From Phenylobacterium sp. (GTDB taxonomy: Bacteria; Pseudomonadota; Alphaproteobacteria; Caulobacterales; Caulobacteraceae): 64,000 nt of DNA. The translations under genes were made by a program, and so were the position numbers. Under the pieces are notes generated by a model. The model saw only the letters and a list, made by a program, of their open reading frames with translations. It was not told the DNA's origin and did no database searches. Shown one piece after another: positions 42,167 to 51,328 of this stretch. Numbering within the stretch: position 1 is the stretch's first letter; the number at the start of each line of letters is the position of its first letter. The stretch spans positions 62,001 through 126,000 of the forward strand of contig NZ_SCVD01000039.1 of NCBI RefSeq assembly GCF_004297125.1, in the 5' to 3' direction.

Positions 42167-43410
42167 TGGTCGCTCCCGTAGGTCAGGACGAGGCTCGCGC
42201 CGTCGCGGGCGGCCATCGCCTCGCGCGCGAGCGCTTCGAGTTTGGCGTCGGCGAGATCGGTCAGCGCCATGCGCACCTCATCGAAGCCCGCGCGGCCGGC
42301 GGCATAGCTCGCGAGCTCGAGATGCGCGCGCTGCTCGGCGGTGGGCACGAGCACCTCGACGGACCGGCGCCATTGGTCGTGGTGCATCCGGTGATCGGCC
42401 AGGCCCCCGTCGAGCTCCGCCAGCAGATCTCGCCGGCGCGCTTCGCGCTCGATCCGTGCGCGGTTGCGGTCGGCCAGGCGGGCGGCGACTAGCGGCTCTT
42501 GCCGTGTCGCCCTGAAAATCGGCAGGCTCATAGTGACGCCGGCCGAAACCATGTCTCCGAACATCGGGTCGCGACGGCCGTAGGAGACTTCGACCCCCCA
42601 GTCGGGACGCCTGGCGGCGCGGGCGCCGTCGACGTCGGCCGCGGCTCTTCGCTCCGTCGCCTCGGCGGTCAGCAGGCTCGGGTGACGCTCAAGGGCCGCG
42701 TGCAGGGCCCCGGGGTCGATCTCATAATGCGGCGCCTCGCCCGAGGTCGTCGGCGCCGGATCGTCGGTCCACCGGACGAGCTCGGCGCGCGCCTTCTGGG
42801 CGGCCGCGACCAGTTCGCTCCGCCGGTCGGCGAAGAGGGCCTGCAGCCGCTTGGGTTCGAGGCCTGCGGCTGGCCGCGAGGCGCCGGAGGCGATGCTGGG
42901 CGGCTGGGCGGCCCAGAGATCCTTCAAGCCGCCAACGAGTTGATCCAAAGTCCCGAGGCGACGCTCGGCGTAGGCGAGGTCGATCCACGCAAGCGCGGTG
43001 GCGACACGCACACGGCGTTGCGTCTCGGCGCCTTCGGCCTGAGCGACAGCGATCGTCGCGGTGGCTCCCGCCACCTCGGCGCGGCGCCGCGCCGCGTTGG
43101 GCACGTCCTGCATGACGCCGATGCGGGACATGGTCATGTCGTCCGCGTCGAAGCGTCCCGATGGCGGGCCGGAGATCGGGAAGTTGTCGATCCCGACACT
43201 GAGCCTGGGGTCGGGCAAGCGGCCTGCGGCCCGGCTCGCGGCGCGGGCAGCGTCGACCTTGACCGCACTGGCCTGCAGGCTGGGCGCGGACCGAGCGGCG
43301 AGATCGAGGGCGGCGGCATAGGTCAGCGGCTCGGCGTGCGACGCCGCGGCGGCCGCCCAGGCCGAAAGGCTGAGGAGAAGGCGCGCACGGGCGCGCCGGG
43401 AGCAGGGCAT
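42163..43410 (-). CDS. cusC: TolC-family outer-membrane efflux protein (CusC-like)
   Basis: 415-residue outer-membrane channel. ATG at 43410 is preferred: it is followed by a signal peptide (ARARLLLSLSAWAAAAASHA/EPL); an upstream in-frame ATG adds an Arg-rich extension. Two outer-membrane efflux repeats are seen (LDLAARSAPSLQASAVKVDA; VSAGVTMSLPIFRATRQEPL). Completes CusCBA. The lipid-anchored Cys of E. coli CusC is not seen. Confidence 0.9.
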   Translation of the reverse strand: MPCSRRARARLLLSLSAWAAAAASHAEPLTYAAALDLAARSAPSLQASAVKVDAARAASRAAGRLPDPRLSVGIDNFPISGPPSGRFDADDMTMSRIGVMQDVPNAARRRAEVAGATATIAVAQAEGAETQRRVRVATALAWIDLAYAERRLGTLDQLVGGLKDLWAAQPPSIASGASRPAAGLEPKRLQALFADRRSELVAAAQKARAELVRWTDDPAPTTSGEAPHYEIDPGALHAALERHPSLLTAEATERRAAADVDGARAARRPDWGVEVSYGRRDPMFGDMVSAGVTMSLPIFRATRQEPLVAARLADRNRARIEREARRRDLLAELDGGLADHRMHHDQWRRSVEVLVPTAEQRAHLELASYAAGRAGFDEVRMALTDLADAKLEALAREAMAARDGASLVLTYGSDQ

Positions 43411-43488
43411 GATGATGTTCCTGAGTGCGGCCGCCGCGCGGGCGCGCGACAGCAATGGCCGGGCGCGCATGGCGGCCCGGCAGCGGCT

Positions 43489-43860
43489 TCAGGCGATCGG
43501 TCTTGGAGGTCGCTTTACGCCCGGCGGGGGATGCGGGCGCGCCGCCTGGTCCACGGCGATCTCGAAGCGCGACCCCGTGACGGTCGGCGTCGGAAGGGAG
43601 AACGGTTGCGGCAGGTCCGCGACCACGCCCGCCATGACCACGCAGGCCGCGATGCACGCGTCGCTGCGCTTCGCGCCATGCGGATCGCAGCATTGCATGT
43701 CCGCCATGTCGCCGACGGCCGGGGCTGCATGCGCTTCGGGCGACAGCATCTGGCCGGACGGGTCCATGTCCAAATGCGTGCAGGCGCGCTGCGCCGCGCC
43801 CGCGTTCAACGGAGCCACGAGAAGGGCGAGCACGCCGAGGAGGGCGAGGAGCCGAGGCAT
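43489..43860 (-). CDS. Small secreted Cys/Met/His-rich protein
   Basis: 123-residue protein. Start at 43860 followed by signal MPRLLALLGVLALLVAPLNA. The mature part has CTHLDMD, MADMQCCDPHGAKRSDACIA and CVVMAG: paired Cys, Met and His that can bind copper or form disulfides. Proline-rich basic tail. Lies between copD and cusC on the same strand. No family name recognised; many copper operons carry a small protein like this before cusC. Confidence 0.7.
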   Translation of the reverse strand: MPRLLALLGVLALLVAPLNAGAAQRACTHLDMDPSGQMLSPEAHAAPAVGDMADMQCCDPHGAKRSDACIAACVVMAGVVADLPQPFSLPTPTVTGSRFEIAVDQAARPHPPPGVKRPPRPIA

Positions 43861-43900
43861 CCGGAGAACCCTAGCCGTTGTCCGTCGCGCCGTCACCGGG

Positions 43901-44815
43901 CTACTGGGCGGAGACGGGGGCAAGCACGCCCAGTACGCTGACCAGGCCCAGCACCGCCAACCCGGCCAAAGCCTCCATCGTGATACTGCGGCGCAACTCG
44001 GCTAGGGCAAGCCCGGGCTGGCCGCGCGCGAGGGCCGCGTTCAAGGCCGGCGTCAGGTGAAAGCGGTTCGATGCCGCCATGCCCAGCATCCCCACGAAGA
44101 GGGCAAGCTTGATGAGCAGGAGCCAGCCGTAGGCAAAGTCCGTCATGGCGAAGATCCGGGTCGGTCCGACCAGGAACCAGCTGTTGACCAGCCCGGTCAG
44201 GATCAGCGCCGCGACGACCAGCGACCCGATACCAGAAAAGCGCGCCAAAGCCGCGTGGGTCGCGGGCAGGTCGGGCTCAGGGGTCCGCCGCGTCGAAAGG
44301 AGCAGCGCCAGGGCCATCAGGGCGCCCAACCAGACGCCGGCGGCCAGGAGATGGAGAACGTCCGCGGCGGCATGGATCGCGCCGGCCGGACCCGGCTCGG
44401 CCGCCCCATGTCCGGTCCAGGCAAAGCTGGCGAGCGCGACCGCGCCCAGGCCGCTCGACATCCCCCAAAGGCCGCGGCCGGCCGGCACGCGAAGCACGAA
44501 GGCCAAGGCGAGCACGGCGGCGGCTACGCGAACGAGGATCGCCGCACCAAACGCCGTCTCCCCGACCACGATCGCCAGCATCTCGCGGTCGAACGCTGCG
44601 GCGGGCTCGCCGGCCATTACCGCGGTCTGGGCGAGGAGCGAGACGAGCGCGCCGAGCGCGAGCACCGCGGCGCTGGCGCCCCAGAGCCGCCGGGGCCAGG
44701 GCAGCGCCAACGCGGGCGCGCCCCGGTATCCGTAGATCAGGAACAAGGGCGTCCCGAACAGGATGGCGCCGGCGGCGAACTGCGCCAGCCGGGCGACGAC
44801 GACCAGGATGTCCAT
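43901..44815 (-). CDS. copD: CopD inner-membrane copper protein
   Basis: 304-residue polytopic membrane protein with about eight helices and the copper-resistance D domain at the C-terminus (LNSWFLVGPTRIF-like NSWFLVGPTRIF, LLIKLALFVGMLGMAASNRF). His and Met residues in SFAWTGHGAAEPG and GAIHAAADVLHLLAAGVWLG are conserved for copper passage. CopD takes periplasmic copper from CopC toward the cytoplasm. 4 nt after copC. Confidence 0.9.
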   Translation of the reverse strand: MDILVVVARLAQFAAGAILFGTPLFLIYGYRGAPALALPWPRRLWGASAAVLALGALVSLLAQTAVMAGEPAAAFDREMLAIVVGETAFGAAILVRVAAAVLALAFVLRVPAGRGLWGMSSGLGAVALASFAWTGHGAAEPGPAGAIHAAADVLHLLAAGVWLGALMALALLLSTRRTPEPDLPATHAALARFSGIGSLVVAALILTGLVNSWFLVGPTRIFAMTDFAYGWLLLIKLALFVGMLGMAASNRFHLTPALNAALARGQPGLALAELRRSITMEALAGLAVLGLVSVLGVLAPVSAQ

Positions 44816-44819
44816 GGCG

Positions 44820-45182
44820 TCAGCGGACGGTGAAGTCGACCTTGCCTTGCATGCGATGGGTGTCGGCGGTCACGGCGTGCCACTTGACGGCGTAGGCGCC
44901 GGGCGCGAGCGGCGCGGCCGGCGTTACGATCAGGGTCAGGCCGTCCTTGGCGACGCTGGCCTTCGCGGCCACCGGCATGTTGTTCATGCCGGGCATCACC
45001 ACTTCGGCGCCGGAGAGCTTCGCCTGCAGCGTCTCGTTGAACTTGAGCACGATCTGCTTCGGGGCGACGACCGTTGCGGCGTTGGCGGGGGTCGAACTCA
45101 CGAGCTTGGCATGCGCCCAGGCGGACGTGCCGGTGGCGGCCAGGGCGAAGGCGGCCAGGGCCGCGCAAGCGGTACGATTCAT
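44820..45182 (-). CDS. copC: CopC periplasmic copper-binding protein
   Basis: 120-residue beta-sandwich protein. Signal peptide to residue 23 (SAWA/H), so the mature protein begins with His (HAKLVSSTPA), the known Cu(II) N-terminal brace ligand; Asp and His in VTADTHRMQG complete the site. The Met-rich MPGMNNMPV is a Cu(I)-type site. Acts with CopD. Start at 45182. Confidence 0.92.
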   Translation of the reverse strand: MNRTACAALAAFALAATGTSAWAHAKLVSSTPANAATVVAPKQIVLKFNETLQAKLSGAEVVMPGMNNMPVAAKASVAKDGLTLIVTPAAPLAPGAYAVKWHAVTADTHRMQGKVDFTVR

Positions 45183-45372
45183 CGGTGATCTCCTCGCGCC
45201 CCTCTGGGGGCGTTTGTCATGGATACGCGCCGCAGGACCGCAATCCCTCAGGCGCCGCGGTCGCCGCGTCTCGGCGCGTTTTGCGTGAGGGGCGTGGGCA
45301 GGGCGATGCGTATACGAGGGCAAGCTTGCTGCGCGCCTCGCGGGCGCAGCCGACCTCTGTCCGGGATCCACG
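45183..45372. promoter_or_regulatory. Divergent copC / copA promoter region
   Basis: 190 nt between copC (minus) and copA (plus). It contains a CGCCCC-TCTG-GGGGCG-like hairpin about 15 nt upstream of copC and a GCGTATACG palindrome near 45306. I see no CueR-type dyad, so another regulator (CopR-like) may act. Confidence 0.45.
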
Positions 45373-47196
45373 ATGCAGAATGATGTCAGCCGCCGCCACC
45401 TCTTGCGCGGCGCGGGCCTGATCGGCGGCGGCCTGGCCGCTGGCGCGCTGTTCCCCGGTTGGGCGCAGAGCGCCACGCCGGGTCTCTCGACCCTGCCCAC
45501 GCTCTCCGGCGAGGACATCAAGCTGACCATCGGCCATAGCGCCCTGAAAGTGGACGGCCGCACCGGTCACGCCGTGACCATCAACGGCACGGTGCCGGCG
45601 CCACTGATCCGGCTGAAGGAAGGCCAGACCGTGCGCCTGCACGTGACCAACACTCTGGACGAGGAGACCTCGATCCACTGGCATGGCCTCCTGGTGCCGT
45701 TCGAGATGGACGGCGTGCCGGGCGTGAGCTTTCCCGGCATCCCGCCCGGCCAGACCTTCGTCTACGAGTTCCCGATCCGGCAGAGCGGCACCTACTGGTA
45801 TCACAGCCATTCCGGCCTGCAGGAGCAGGAGGGGCACTATGGACCGATCGTCATTGATCCCGCAGGGCCCGACCCCGTGGCCTATGACCGGGAGCACGTG
45901 GTGGTGCTGTCGGACTTCAGCTTCCTGCACCCACACGCGATCTTCAAGAAGCTCAAGCAGCAGGGTGGGATCTTCAATTACCAGAAGCAGACGATCGCCG
46001 GCTTGCTGGCCGGGAAGGACCAGACGCTGCAGGAGCGGCTGGAGTGGGCGAAGATGCTCATGGACCCCACCGACATCTCCGACGTCACGGGCGCGGTCTA
46101 CAAGTTCCTGATCAATGGCCACGGTCCGAACGACAACTGGACGGGCTTGTTCGCGCCCGGCGAGCGGGTGCGGCTGCGGTTCATCAACGCCGGGGCGCAG
46201 ACCATCTTCAACGTCCGCATTCCCGGCTTGAAGCTGACGGTAGTGGCGTCGGACGGCCAAAACGTGCGTCCGGTCGAGGTGGACGAGTTCCAGATCGGCA
46301 ACGCCGAGACCTACGATGTCATCGTCCAGCCGACCGAGGACCGGGCCTTCACCGTCGTCTCGGAGGCGGTGGACCGGTCCGGCATGGGCCGGGCGACCCT
46401 GGCGCCCCGCATGGGGATGACCGCCGAGGTTCCGCCGCTTCGAGCGCGGCCGCTCGGCACGATGAAGGACATGGGCATGGACATGTCGTCCATGCACGGC
46501 GGCGGTGCGGCGGGGGGAGTTGTCGCCATGCCCGGGATGGACCACGCGGCGATGGGACATGGGGCCGCGGGCGTCGCGCCGGGCATGGCGCCGCCGCGAG
46601 TGCGTGGGTCCGACGCCATGGGCGACATGGGCGGCATGGAGATGTCCATGCGTGACGGCCTCAATGCGCCGCAGGTGAAGCTTGGTCCGGGGGTGCAGAC
46701 GATCGCCCCCTCGCCGATGGACCGCACGGGCGAGCCGGGGCAGGGGTTGGAAAGCGTCGGCCACCGGGTGCTGGTCTACAAGGACCTGATCGCGCTTGAG
46801 CCGAACCCCGACACGCGAGCGCCGTCACGGGCGATGGAAATTCGCCTCACCGGCAACATGGAACGGTTCATGTGGGGCTTCGACGGACGCAAGTTCAGCG
46901 AGAAGCCGAAACCCTACACCCTGCGGGCCGGCGAGCGGGTGCGGGTGACGTTGGTCAACGACACGATGATGACCCACCCGATCCACCTGCACGGCCACTT
47001 CTTCGAGCTCGTCCATGGGCCTGTGGGGCACATGCCGCGCAAGCACACGGTCAATGTCCTGCCGGGAGGAAAGGTGGCCTTCGACGTCACCGGGGAGGCT
47101 GGCGACTGGGCCTTCCACTGCCACATGCTCTACCACATGCACGCCGGCATGTTTCAGGTGTTCGCGGTTCGGCCCAGCGACGGAGCCGCCGCATGA
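45373..47196 (+). CDS. copA: CopA/PcoA-type multicopper oxidase
   Basis: 607-residue periplasmic Cu(I) oxidase. Tat signal (SRRHLLRGAG, residues 6-15). Copper motifs in order: IHWHGL (101-106), YWYHSHSG (141-148), MTHPIHLHGH and AFHCHMLYHMHAGM near the C-terminus. A Met-rich segment (about 370-430: MKDMGMDMSSMHG, MPGMDHAAMGHG, MGDMGGMEMSMRDG) gives extra Cu(I) sites. Translationally coupled to CopB (ATGA). Note: distinct from the P-type ATPase also named CopA at 48327. Confidence 0.94.
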   Translation: MQNDVSRRHLLRGAGLIGGGLAAGALFPGWAQSATPGLSTLPTLSGEDIKLTIGHSALKVDGRTGHAVTINGTVPAPLIRLKEGQTVRLHVTNTLDEETSIHWHGLLVPFEMDGVPGVSFPGIPPGQTFVYEFPIRQSGTYWYHSHSGLQEQEGHYGPIVIDPAGPDPVAYDREHVVVLSDFSFLHPHAIFKKLKQQGGIFNYQKQTIAGLLAGKDQTLQERLEWAKMLMDPTDISDVTGAVYKFLINGHGPNDNWTGLFAPGERVRLRFINAGAQTIFNVRIPGLKLTVVASDGQNVRPVEVDEFQIGNAETYDVIVQPTEDRAFTVVSEAVDRSGMGRATLAPRMGMTAEVPPLRARPLGTMKDMGMDMSSMHGGGAAGGVVAMPGMDHAAMGHGAAGVAPGMAPPRVRGSDAMGDMGGMEMSMRDGLNAPQVKLGPGVQTIAPSPMDRTGEPGQGLESVGHRVLVYKDLIALEPNPDTRAPSRAMEIRLTGNMERFMWGFDGRKFSEKPKPYTLRAGERVRVTLVNDTMMTHPIHLHGHFFELVHGPVGHMPRKHTVNVLPGGKVAFDVTGEAGDWAFHCHMLYHMHAGMFQVFAVRPSDGAAA

Positions 47197-48302
47197 ACCG
47201 GTTGCTTCTCGTGGCCCTCATCCCAGCGGCACTTGGGTCTCCGGCCTTCGCCCAAACCCCGGATCCGCACGCCGGCCACGCCATGCCGGCGGCCAAACCC
47301 GCAGCCAAGCCTGCGGCTAAACCCGCAACCGCACCTGCGGCCCGGACTCCGGCGACCTCGGCGGTCGATCCGCACGCAGGGCACGCCATGCCCGCGGCCA
47401 AGGTTGCGACTCCCGATCCTCATGCCGGCCACGCCATGCCGGGGGCGGCGCCTGCCGATCCGCACGCCGGTCACCAGATGCCGGCCGCCACGCCCGGGCC
47501 AGGCGCCGCGGACCCCCACGCCGGCCACCAGATGCCGATGGCGACCCAGACCGGCGCGGACCTGCCCGTAGGCGATGCGCCACCGCCGCCACCGCCGGGC
47601 GTAGCGCTCGCCGACGCGGTCTTTGGCGCGCAGAGCATGGAGCGCGCGCGCCAGGTGCTGCGCAACGAGCACGGCGGCGCCCGCGCCTCGCAGGTGATGA
47701 TCAACCTCGCCGAGGCGGGTCTCGGAGATCGCGGCTATCGTTGGGAGGGCGAGGCCTGGTTCGGGAGCGACGAGCATCGCCTGGTGCTGAAGACGGAAGG
47801 CGAGGGGACGCGCGGCCATGGAGTCAAAGACGTCGAGGCGCAGGCGCTCTATTCCCGCCCCGTTGGGGTTTACACGGACTTCCAGGCGGGCCTACGCCAC
47901 GACTTCAAGCCTGGGCCGTCAAGGACCTACGCGACGGTCGGTTTCGAGACCTTGATGCCCGGATGGGTGGAAGCCGCGGGCGCCCTGTTCCTGTCGCAGA
48001 AGGGCCATGTCTCCGCGCGATTGGAGGGCAGCACAGACTTCCGGCTGACCCAGCGCCTTGTGCTGCAGCCCCGCGGCGAGCTCAATTTCGCGGCGCAGGA
48101 CGATGCGCGACGCGGCATCGGCGCCGGACTGTCCGACGCGGAGCTGGGCCTGCGCCTGCGCTACGAGGTCCGCCGCGAGTTCGCGCCCTATGTCGGGGTC
48201 GTCTGGTCGCGGAAGTTCGGCGACACCGCGGACTTCGCGAGGGCCGAGGGCGAGGACGCCGAGGATGTGCGCGCCGTGGTCGGACTGCGCGCCTGGTTCT
48301 GA
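47193..48302 (+). CDS. copB: CopB/PcoB outer-membrane copper-resistance protein
   Basis: 369-residue outer-membrane protein. Signal peptide to residue 20. Residues 24-116 hold five DPHAGH(A/Q)MP repeats (starting at D24, D59, D75, D89, D107) with Ala/Pro spacers, a metal-binding array. The C-terminal beta-barrel (from about 140) has EAWFGSDEHRLVLKTEGEG, LQAGLRHDF-like FQAGLRHDFKPG and ends in Phe. CopB pairs with CopA for periplasmic copper sequestration and export. Start overlaps copA by 4 nt. Confidence 0.92.
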   Translation: MNRLLLVALIPAALGSPAFAQTPDPHAGHAMPAAKPAAKPAAKPATAPAARTPATSAVDPHAGHAMPAAKVATPDPHAGHAMPGAAPADPHAGHQMPAATPGPGAADPHAGHQMPMATQTGADLPVGDAPPPPPPGVALADAVFGAQSMERARQVLRNEHGGARASQVMINLAEAGLGDRGYRWEGEAWFGSDEHRLVLKTEGEGTRGHGVKDVEAQALYSRPVGVYTDFQAGLRHDFKPGPSRTYATVGFETLMPGWVEAAGALFLSQKGHVSARLEGSTDFRLTQRLVLQPRGELNFAAQDDARRGIGAGLSDAELGLRLRYEVRREFAPYVGVVWSRKFGDTADFARAEGEDAEDVRAVVGLRAWF

Positions 48303-48326
48303 CGCCAGGCGCCGCCTCGGCCGGCC

Positions 48327-50801
48327 TCAGGCCATGGCGGGGCCTCGGAAGCCGCGCAGCCGAAGCGCGTTGGCCAGCACGCTGACGCTGGAAAGCGCCA
48401 TGGCCCCAGCCGCGATCATCGGCGAGAGCTGCCATCCGAACGCCGGACAGAGGACGCCGGCGGCCACGGGGATCAGCAGGACATTGTAGCCGAAGGCCCA
48501 GGCGAGGTTCTGGCGGATGTTGGCGAGGGTCGCTCGCGACAGGCTGAGGGCGGTGGCGACGCCGCGCAGGTCGCCGCGCATCAGCACCACGTCGGCGCTC
48601 TCGATGGCGATATCCGTGCCCGCGCCCATGGCGACGCCGACATGGGCGGCGGCGAGCGCCGGGGCGTCGTTGACGCCGTCGCCGACGAACGCGGCGCGAC
48701 CGAAGCGGGCCTCGAGGTCCTTCAACGCCGCGACCTTGCCGTCGGGAAGCACTTCGGCGACCACCTCGTCGAGGCCGAGCGCGTCGGCCACGGCGCGGGC
48801 GGTCCCAGCGTTGTCGCCGGTGATCATCGCGACCTTGACGCCGGCCGCGTGCAGTGCGGCCAGGGCCGCCGGAGTTGTCGGTTTGATCGGGTCGGACACC
48901 GCGATGATGGCGGCCAGCTCGCCGTCGACAGCCACGAACAGCGGCGTCTTGGCCTCTGCCGCCAAGCGGCCCGCTTCGGCGACGAGCGCGTCGATGGGGA
49001 TGCCGAGCCGGGCCATGAACCGGTCCGCGCCCACCTGCACGAGCATCCCATCAACGAGAGCCTGGGCGCCGAAGCCGGGCACGGCTTCGAACCCCTCGAC
49101 GCGCGCAACGCCAAGGCCCTTCTCGTCGGCCGCCGCGACGATCGCCGTCGCGATCGGGTGCTCAGAACGACTCTCGACTCCGGCGGCGAGCCGCAGCGCT
49201 TCGTCGGCCGCAAAGCGGCCAGCGGCCGTCAGGTCAGTGAGCACAGGCCGACCGAGCGTGAGCGTGCCGGTCTTGTCAAAGGCGACGACGCGGACGTCGG
49301 CGAGCGCCTGCAGGGCTTCGCCCTTGCGGAACAGGACACCGAGCTCAGCGGCCTTCCCGGTTCCCACCATGATCGAGGTGGGTGTAGCCAGGCCCATGGC
49401 GCAGGGGCAGGCGATGATCAGCACGGCCACCGCATTGACCAGGGCGAAGCCCAGTGCCGGGCTCGGCCCGAAAGCGAGCCAGGCGGCGAAGGTCGCGAGC
49501 GCTGCCACGATCACGGCCGGCACGAACCAGCCGGTGATGCGGTCGACGGTGGCCTGGATCGGCAGCTTGGCCCCCTGGGCCGTCTCCACCATGCGGACGA
49601 TCTGGGCCAGCAGGGTGTCGCCGCCCACCTTGGTGGCGCGGAAACGAAAAGCGCCGGTCTTGTTGACGGTGCCGCCGACCACCGCGTCGCCGGGGCGTTT
49701 CTCGGTGGGGATCGGCTCGCCGGTGATCATCGACTCGTCGACGAAAGAGCCGCCTTCAACGACCTCGCCGTCAACGGGGAGCCGCTCGCCCGGGCGGACA
49801 TCGACCACGTCGCCGACGGAGACCTCGCCGATCGGCACCTCGATCTCCCGCCCGTCCCGAAGGACGCGAGCGGTCTTCCCCTGCAGCGTCATCAGCCGGC
49901 GGATCGCCTCGCTGGTGCGGCCCTTGGCCTGGGCCTCGAACAGTCGGCCGAGCAGGATCAGGCTTACGATCACCGCCGCCGCTTCGTAGTAGACTTGGTT
50001 CGCGCCGTCCGGCAGCAGCGTCGGGGCAAAGGTCGCCACGACCGAGTAGGCGAAGGCGGCGGTCGCGCCCAGCACCACCAGGGAATTCATGTCCGGAGTC
50101 CGGCGCAGCAGGTTGGGAACGCCCTTGCGGTAGAAGCGCCATCCCGGACCGACGAGCACCAGAGTGGCCAGGACCAGACTGATCAGCCGCCAGGGCTGTT
50201 CCCCGATCGTCGCGGCAAGCCAATGGTGGGCCCCAGGGACGAAGTGGCGCGCCATCTCGATGAGGAACAAGGGCGCGGTCGCGAAGGCCGCGATCGTCAC
50301 CGCCCGCTTCAGACCGGAGATTTCGGCGGCCCGGGCTTCGCGCTCGCGGTCGGCCATGTCCGTGGTGCGGGCGCCGACAAGCTCGGCGCCGTAGCCGACT
50401 GCCGCCACGGCGCGGACGAGAGCTGCGACGTCGGCGCCGCCCTCAAGCCGCCGGACCCGGGCTCGCTCGGTGGCGAGGTTGACCTCGGCGGACAGAACAC
50501 CCGGATGGTCGGCCAGAGCGCGTTCGACGCGACCGACGCAACTGGCGCAGGTCATGCCGCTGATGTTCAGCTCCACGTCATCGGTCAGGATCTCATAGCC
50601 GGCCTTCCGGATGGCCTCGGCGACGGCGCCGGCATCGCCCGTTGGCGTCAATTCCACATGGGCGCGCTCGGCCGCCAGGTTGACGCTCGCGCGCGCCACC
50701 CCTGGGACTGCGGCGATGGCGCGTTCGACGTGGCCGACGCAACTCGCGCAGGTCATCCCGAGCACGGGAACTTCGATCGGGATGAGGGTGGTCTCGGGCA
50801 T
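48327..50801 (-). CDS. copA: Cu(I)-exporting P1B-type ATPase (CopA)
   Basis: 824-residue inner-membrane pump. Two N-terminal HMA domains (GMTCASC at 15-21 and 82-88), about eight membrane helices, TGE phosphatase loop (MITGEPIPTEK), the ion-site CPC in VLIIACPCAMGLATP, phosphorylated Asp in FDKTGTLTLG, HP motif in SEHPIATA and GDGVNDAP. It exports Cu(I) from the cytoplasm to the periplasm. A CueR-type promoter lies 33 nt upstream. Convergent with copB. Confidence 0.95.
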   Translation of the reverse strand: MPETTLIPIEVPVLGMTCASCVGHVERAIAAVPGVARASVNLAAERAHVELTPTGDAGAVAEAIRKAGYEILTDDVELNISGMTCASCVGRVERALADHPGVLSAEVNLATERARVRRLEGGADVAALVRAVAAVGYGAELVGARTTDMADREREARAAEISGLKRAVTIAAFATAPLFLIEMARHFVPGAHHWLAATIGEQPWRLISLVLATLVLVGPGWRFYRKGVPNLLRRTPDMNSLVVLGATAAFAYSVVATFAPTLLPDGANQVYYEAAAVIVSLILLGRLFEAQAKGRTSEAIRRLMTLQGKTARVLRDGREIEVPIGEVSVGDVVDVRPGERLPVDGEVVEGGSFVDESMITGEPIPTEKRPGDAVVGGTVNKTGAFRFRATKVGGDTLLAQIVRMVETAQGAKLPIQATVDRITGWFVPAVIVAALATFAAWLAFGPSPALGFALVNAVAVLIIACPCAMGLATPTSIMVGTGKAAELGVLFRKGEALQALADVRVVAFDKTGTLTLGRPVLTDLTAAGRFAADEALRLAAGVESRSEHPIATAIVAAADEKGLGVARVEGFEAVPGFGAQALVDGMLVQVGADRFMARLGIPIDALVAEAGRLAAEAKTPLFVAVDGELAAIIAVSDPIKPTTPAALAALHAAGVKVAMITGDNAGTARAVADALGLDEVVAEVLPDGKVAALKDLEARFGRAAFVGDGVNDAPALAAAHVGVAMGAGTDIAIESADVVLMRGDLRGVATALSLSRATLANIRQNLAWAFGYNVLLIPVAAGVLCPAFGWQLSPMIAAGAMALSSVSVLANALRLRGFRGPAMA

Positions 50802-50833
50802 GGCGCGGTCTCCGGCAGGTCAACGCGCGCCCC

Positions 50834-50863
50834 AGATGGGGTTTCCCATCATGGGAAGGTCAA
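50834..50863 (-). promoter_or_regulatory. CueR-type promoter of the copper ATPase gene
   Basis: On the minus strand: TTGACC, then CTTCCCATGATGGGAA dyad in an 18-nt spacer, then CCATCT. It is the best match of the set to a CueR operator. Confidence 0.72.
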
Positions 50864-50907
50864 GGGAACCTTCGCATCGTCATGTCCTGGGCGCTTCATC
50901 TTGAGTG

Positions 50908-50929
50908 CTTCCAATAATGGGAAGGTCTG
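50908..50929. promoter_or_regulatory. Second CueR-like dyad upstream of copper ATPase
   Basis: CTTCC-AATAATG-GGAAG followed by GTC lies 45 nt further upstream. No good -10 element at the right spacing in either direction; possible auxiliary site or promoter for something divergent. Confidence 0.45.
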
Positions 50930-51328
50930 GAGCCGGCGTGTTGCCCGCTGAACTGCAACGCGGGCGCGAGCTTGACATCATGTCCACGCGTTCAGGGTGA
51001 AGCAGGCGGAGCCGCCGGCTGTTCATCTAAGTTGCGTGATGTCTGTTAAGCGGGCGCCCGGGCCCGGAGTCCCGTTTTCTTAAGCCGTTCGAAGATAGCC
51101 AAGTTATCGCGCGCTGGGCGTCCGGTAGGGGCATTTTATTGCCGACATGAAGGCATCGTGTCGGTTGACGTTCGGGGTTCATGGAATTGTCGCAAGTTCG
51201 TTCCGCGCCTCCGCTTCTCTTATGTATATACATAGCTTGACTTGCCCGCCGCGCTGACCGGACAAATGCGTCAGGTCGGACACGCTGAGCCTGGAACGGG
51301 CATGGTGTCGGGGCAACAGGGGGTAGTC
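50930..51328. promoter_or_regulatory. Intergenic region before TonB receptor 2
   Basis: About 400 nt with no gene. It is AT-richer from 51040 on and must hold the promoter of the TonB receptor. A perfect 14-bp palindrome (51221-51234) is the main mark. No tRNA or small ORF is convincing. Confidence 0.5.
51221..51234. promoter_or_regulatory. Perfect AT-only-core palindrome TATGTATATACATA
   Basis: 14-bp perfect palindrome 95 nt before the receptor start, standing out in GC-rich DNA. A likely operator for a dimeric metal or redox regulator, or part of the promoter. Confidence 0.5.

Noticed and set aside
45183..45372. CueR box between copC and copA
   Set aside because: No CTTCC-N7-GGAAG dyad or TTGACC-N18-CCATC layout is present.
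48642..50951. Long plus-strand open frame opposite the copper ATPase
   Set aside because: The ATPase on the other strand is complete; the antisense product is His/Arg/Gly-rich noise.
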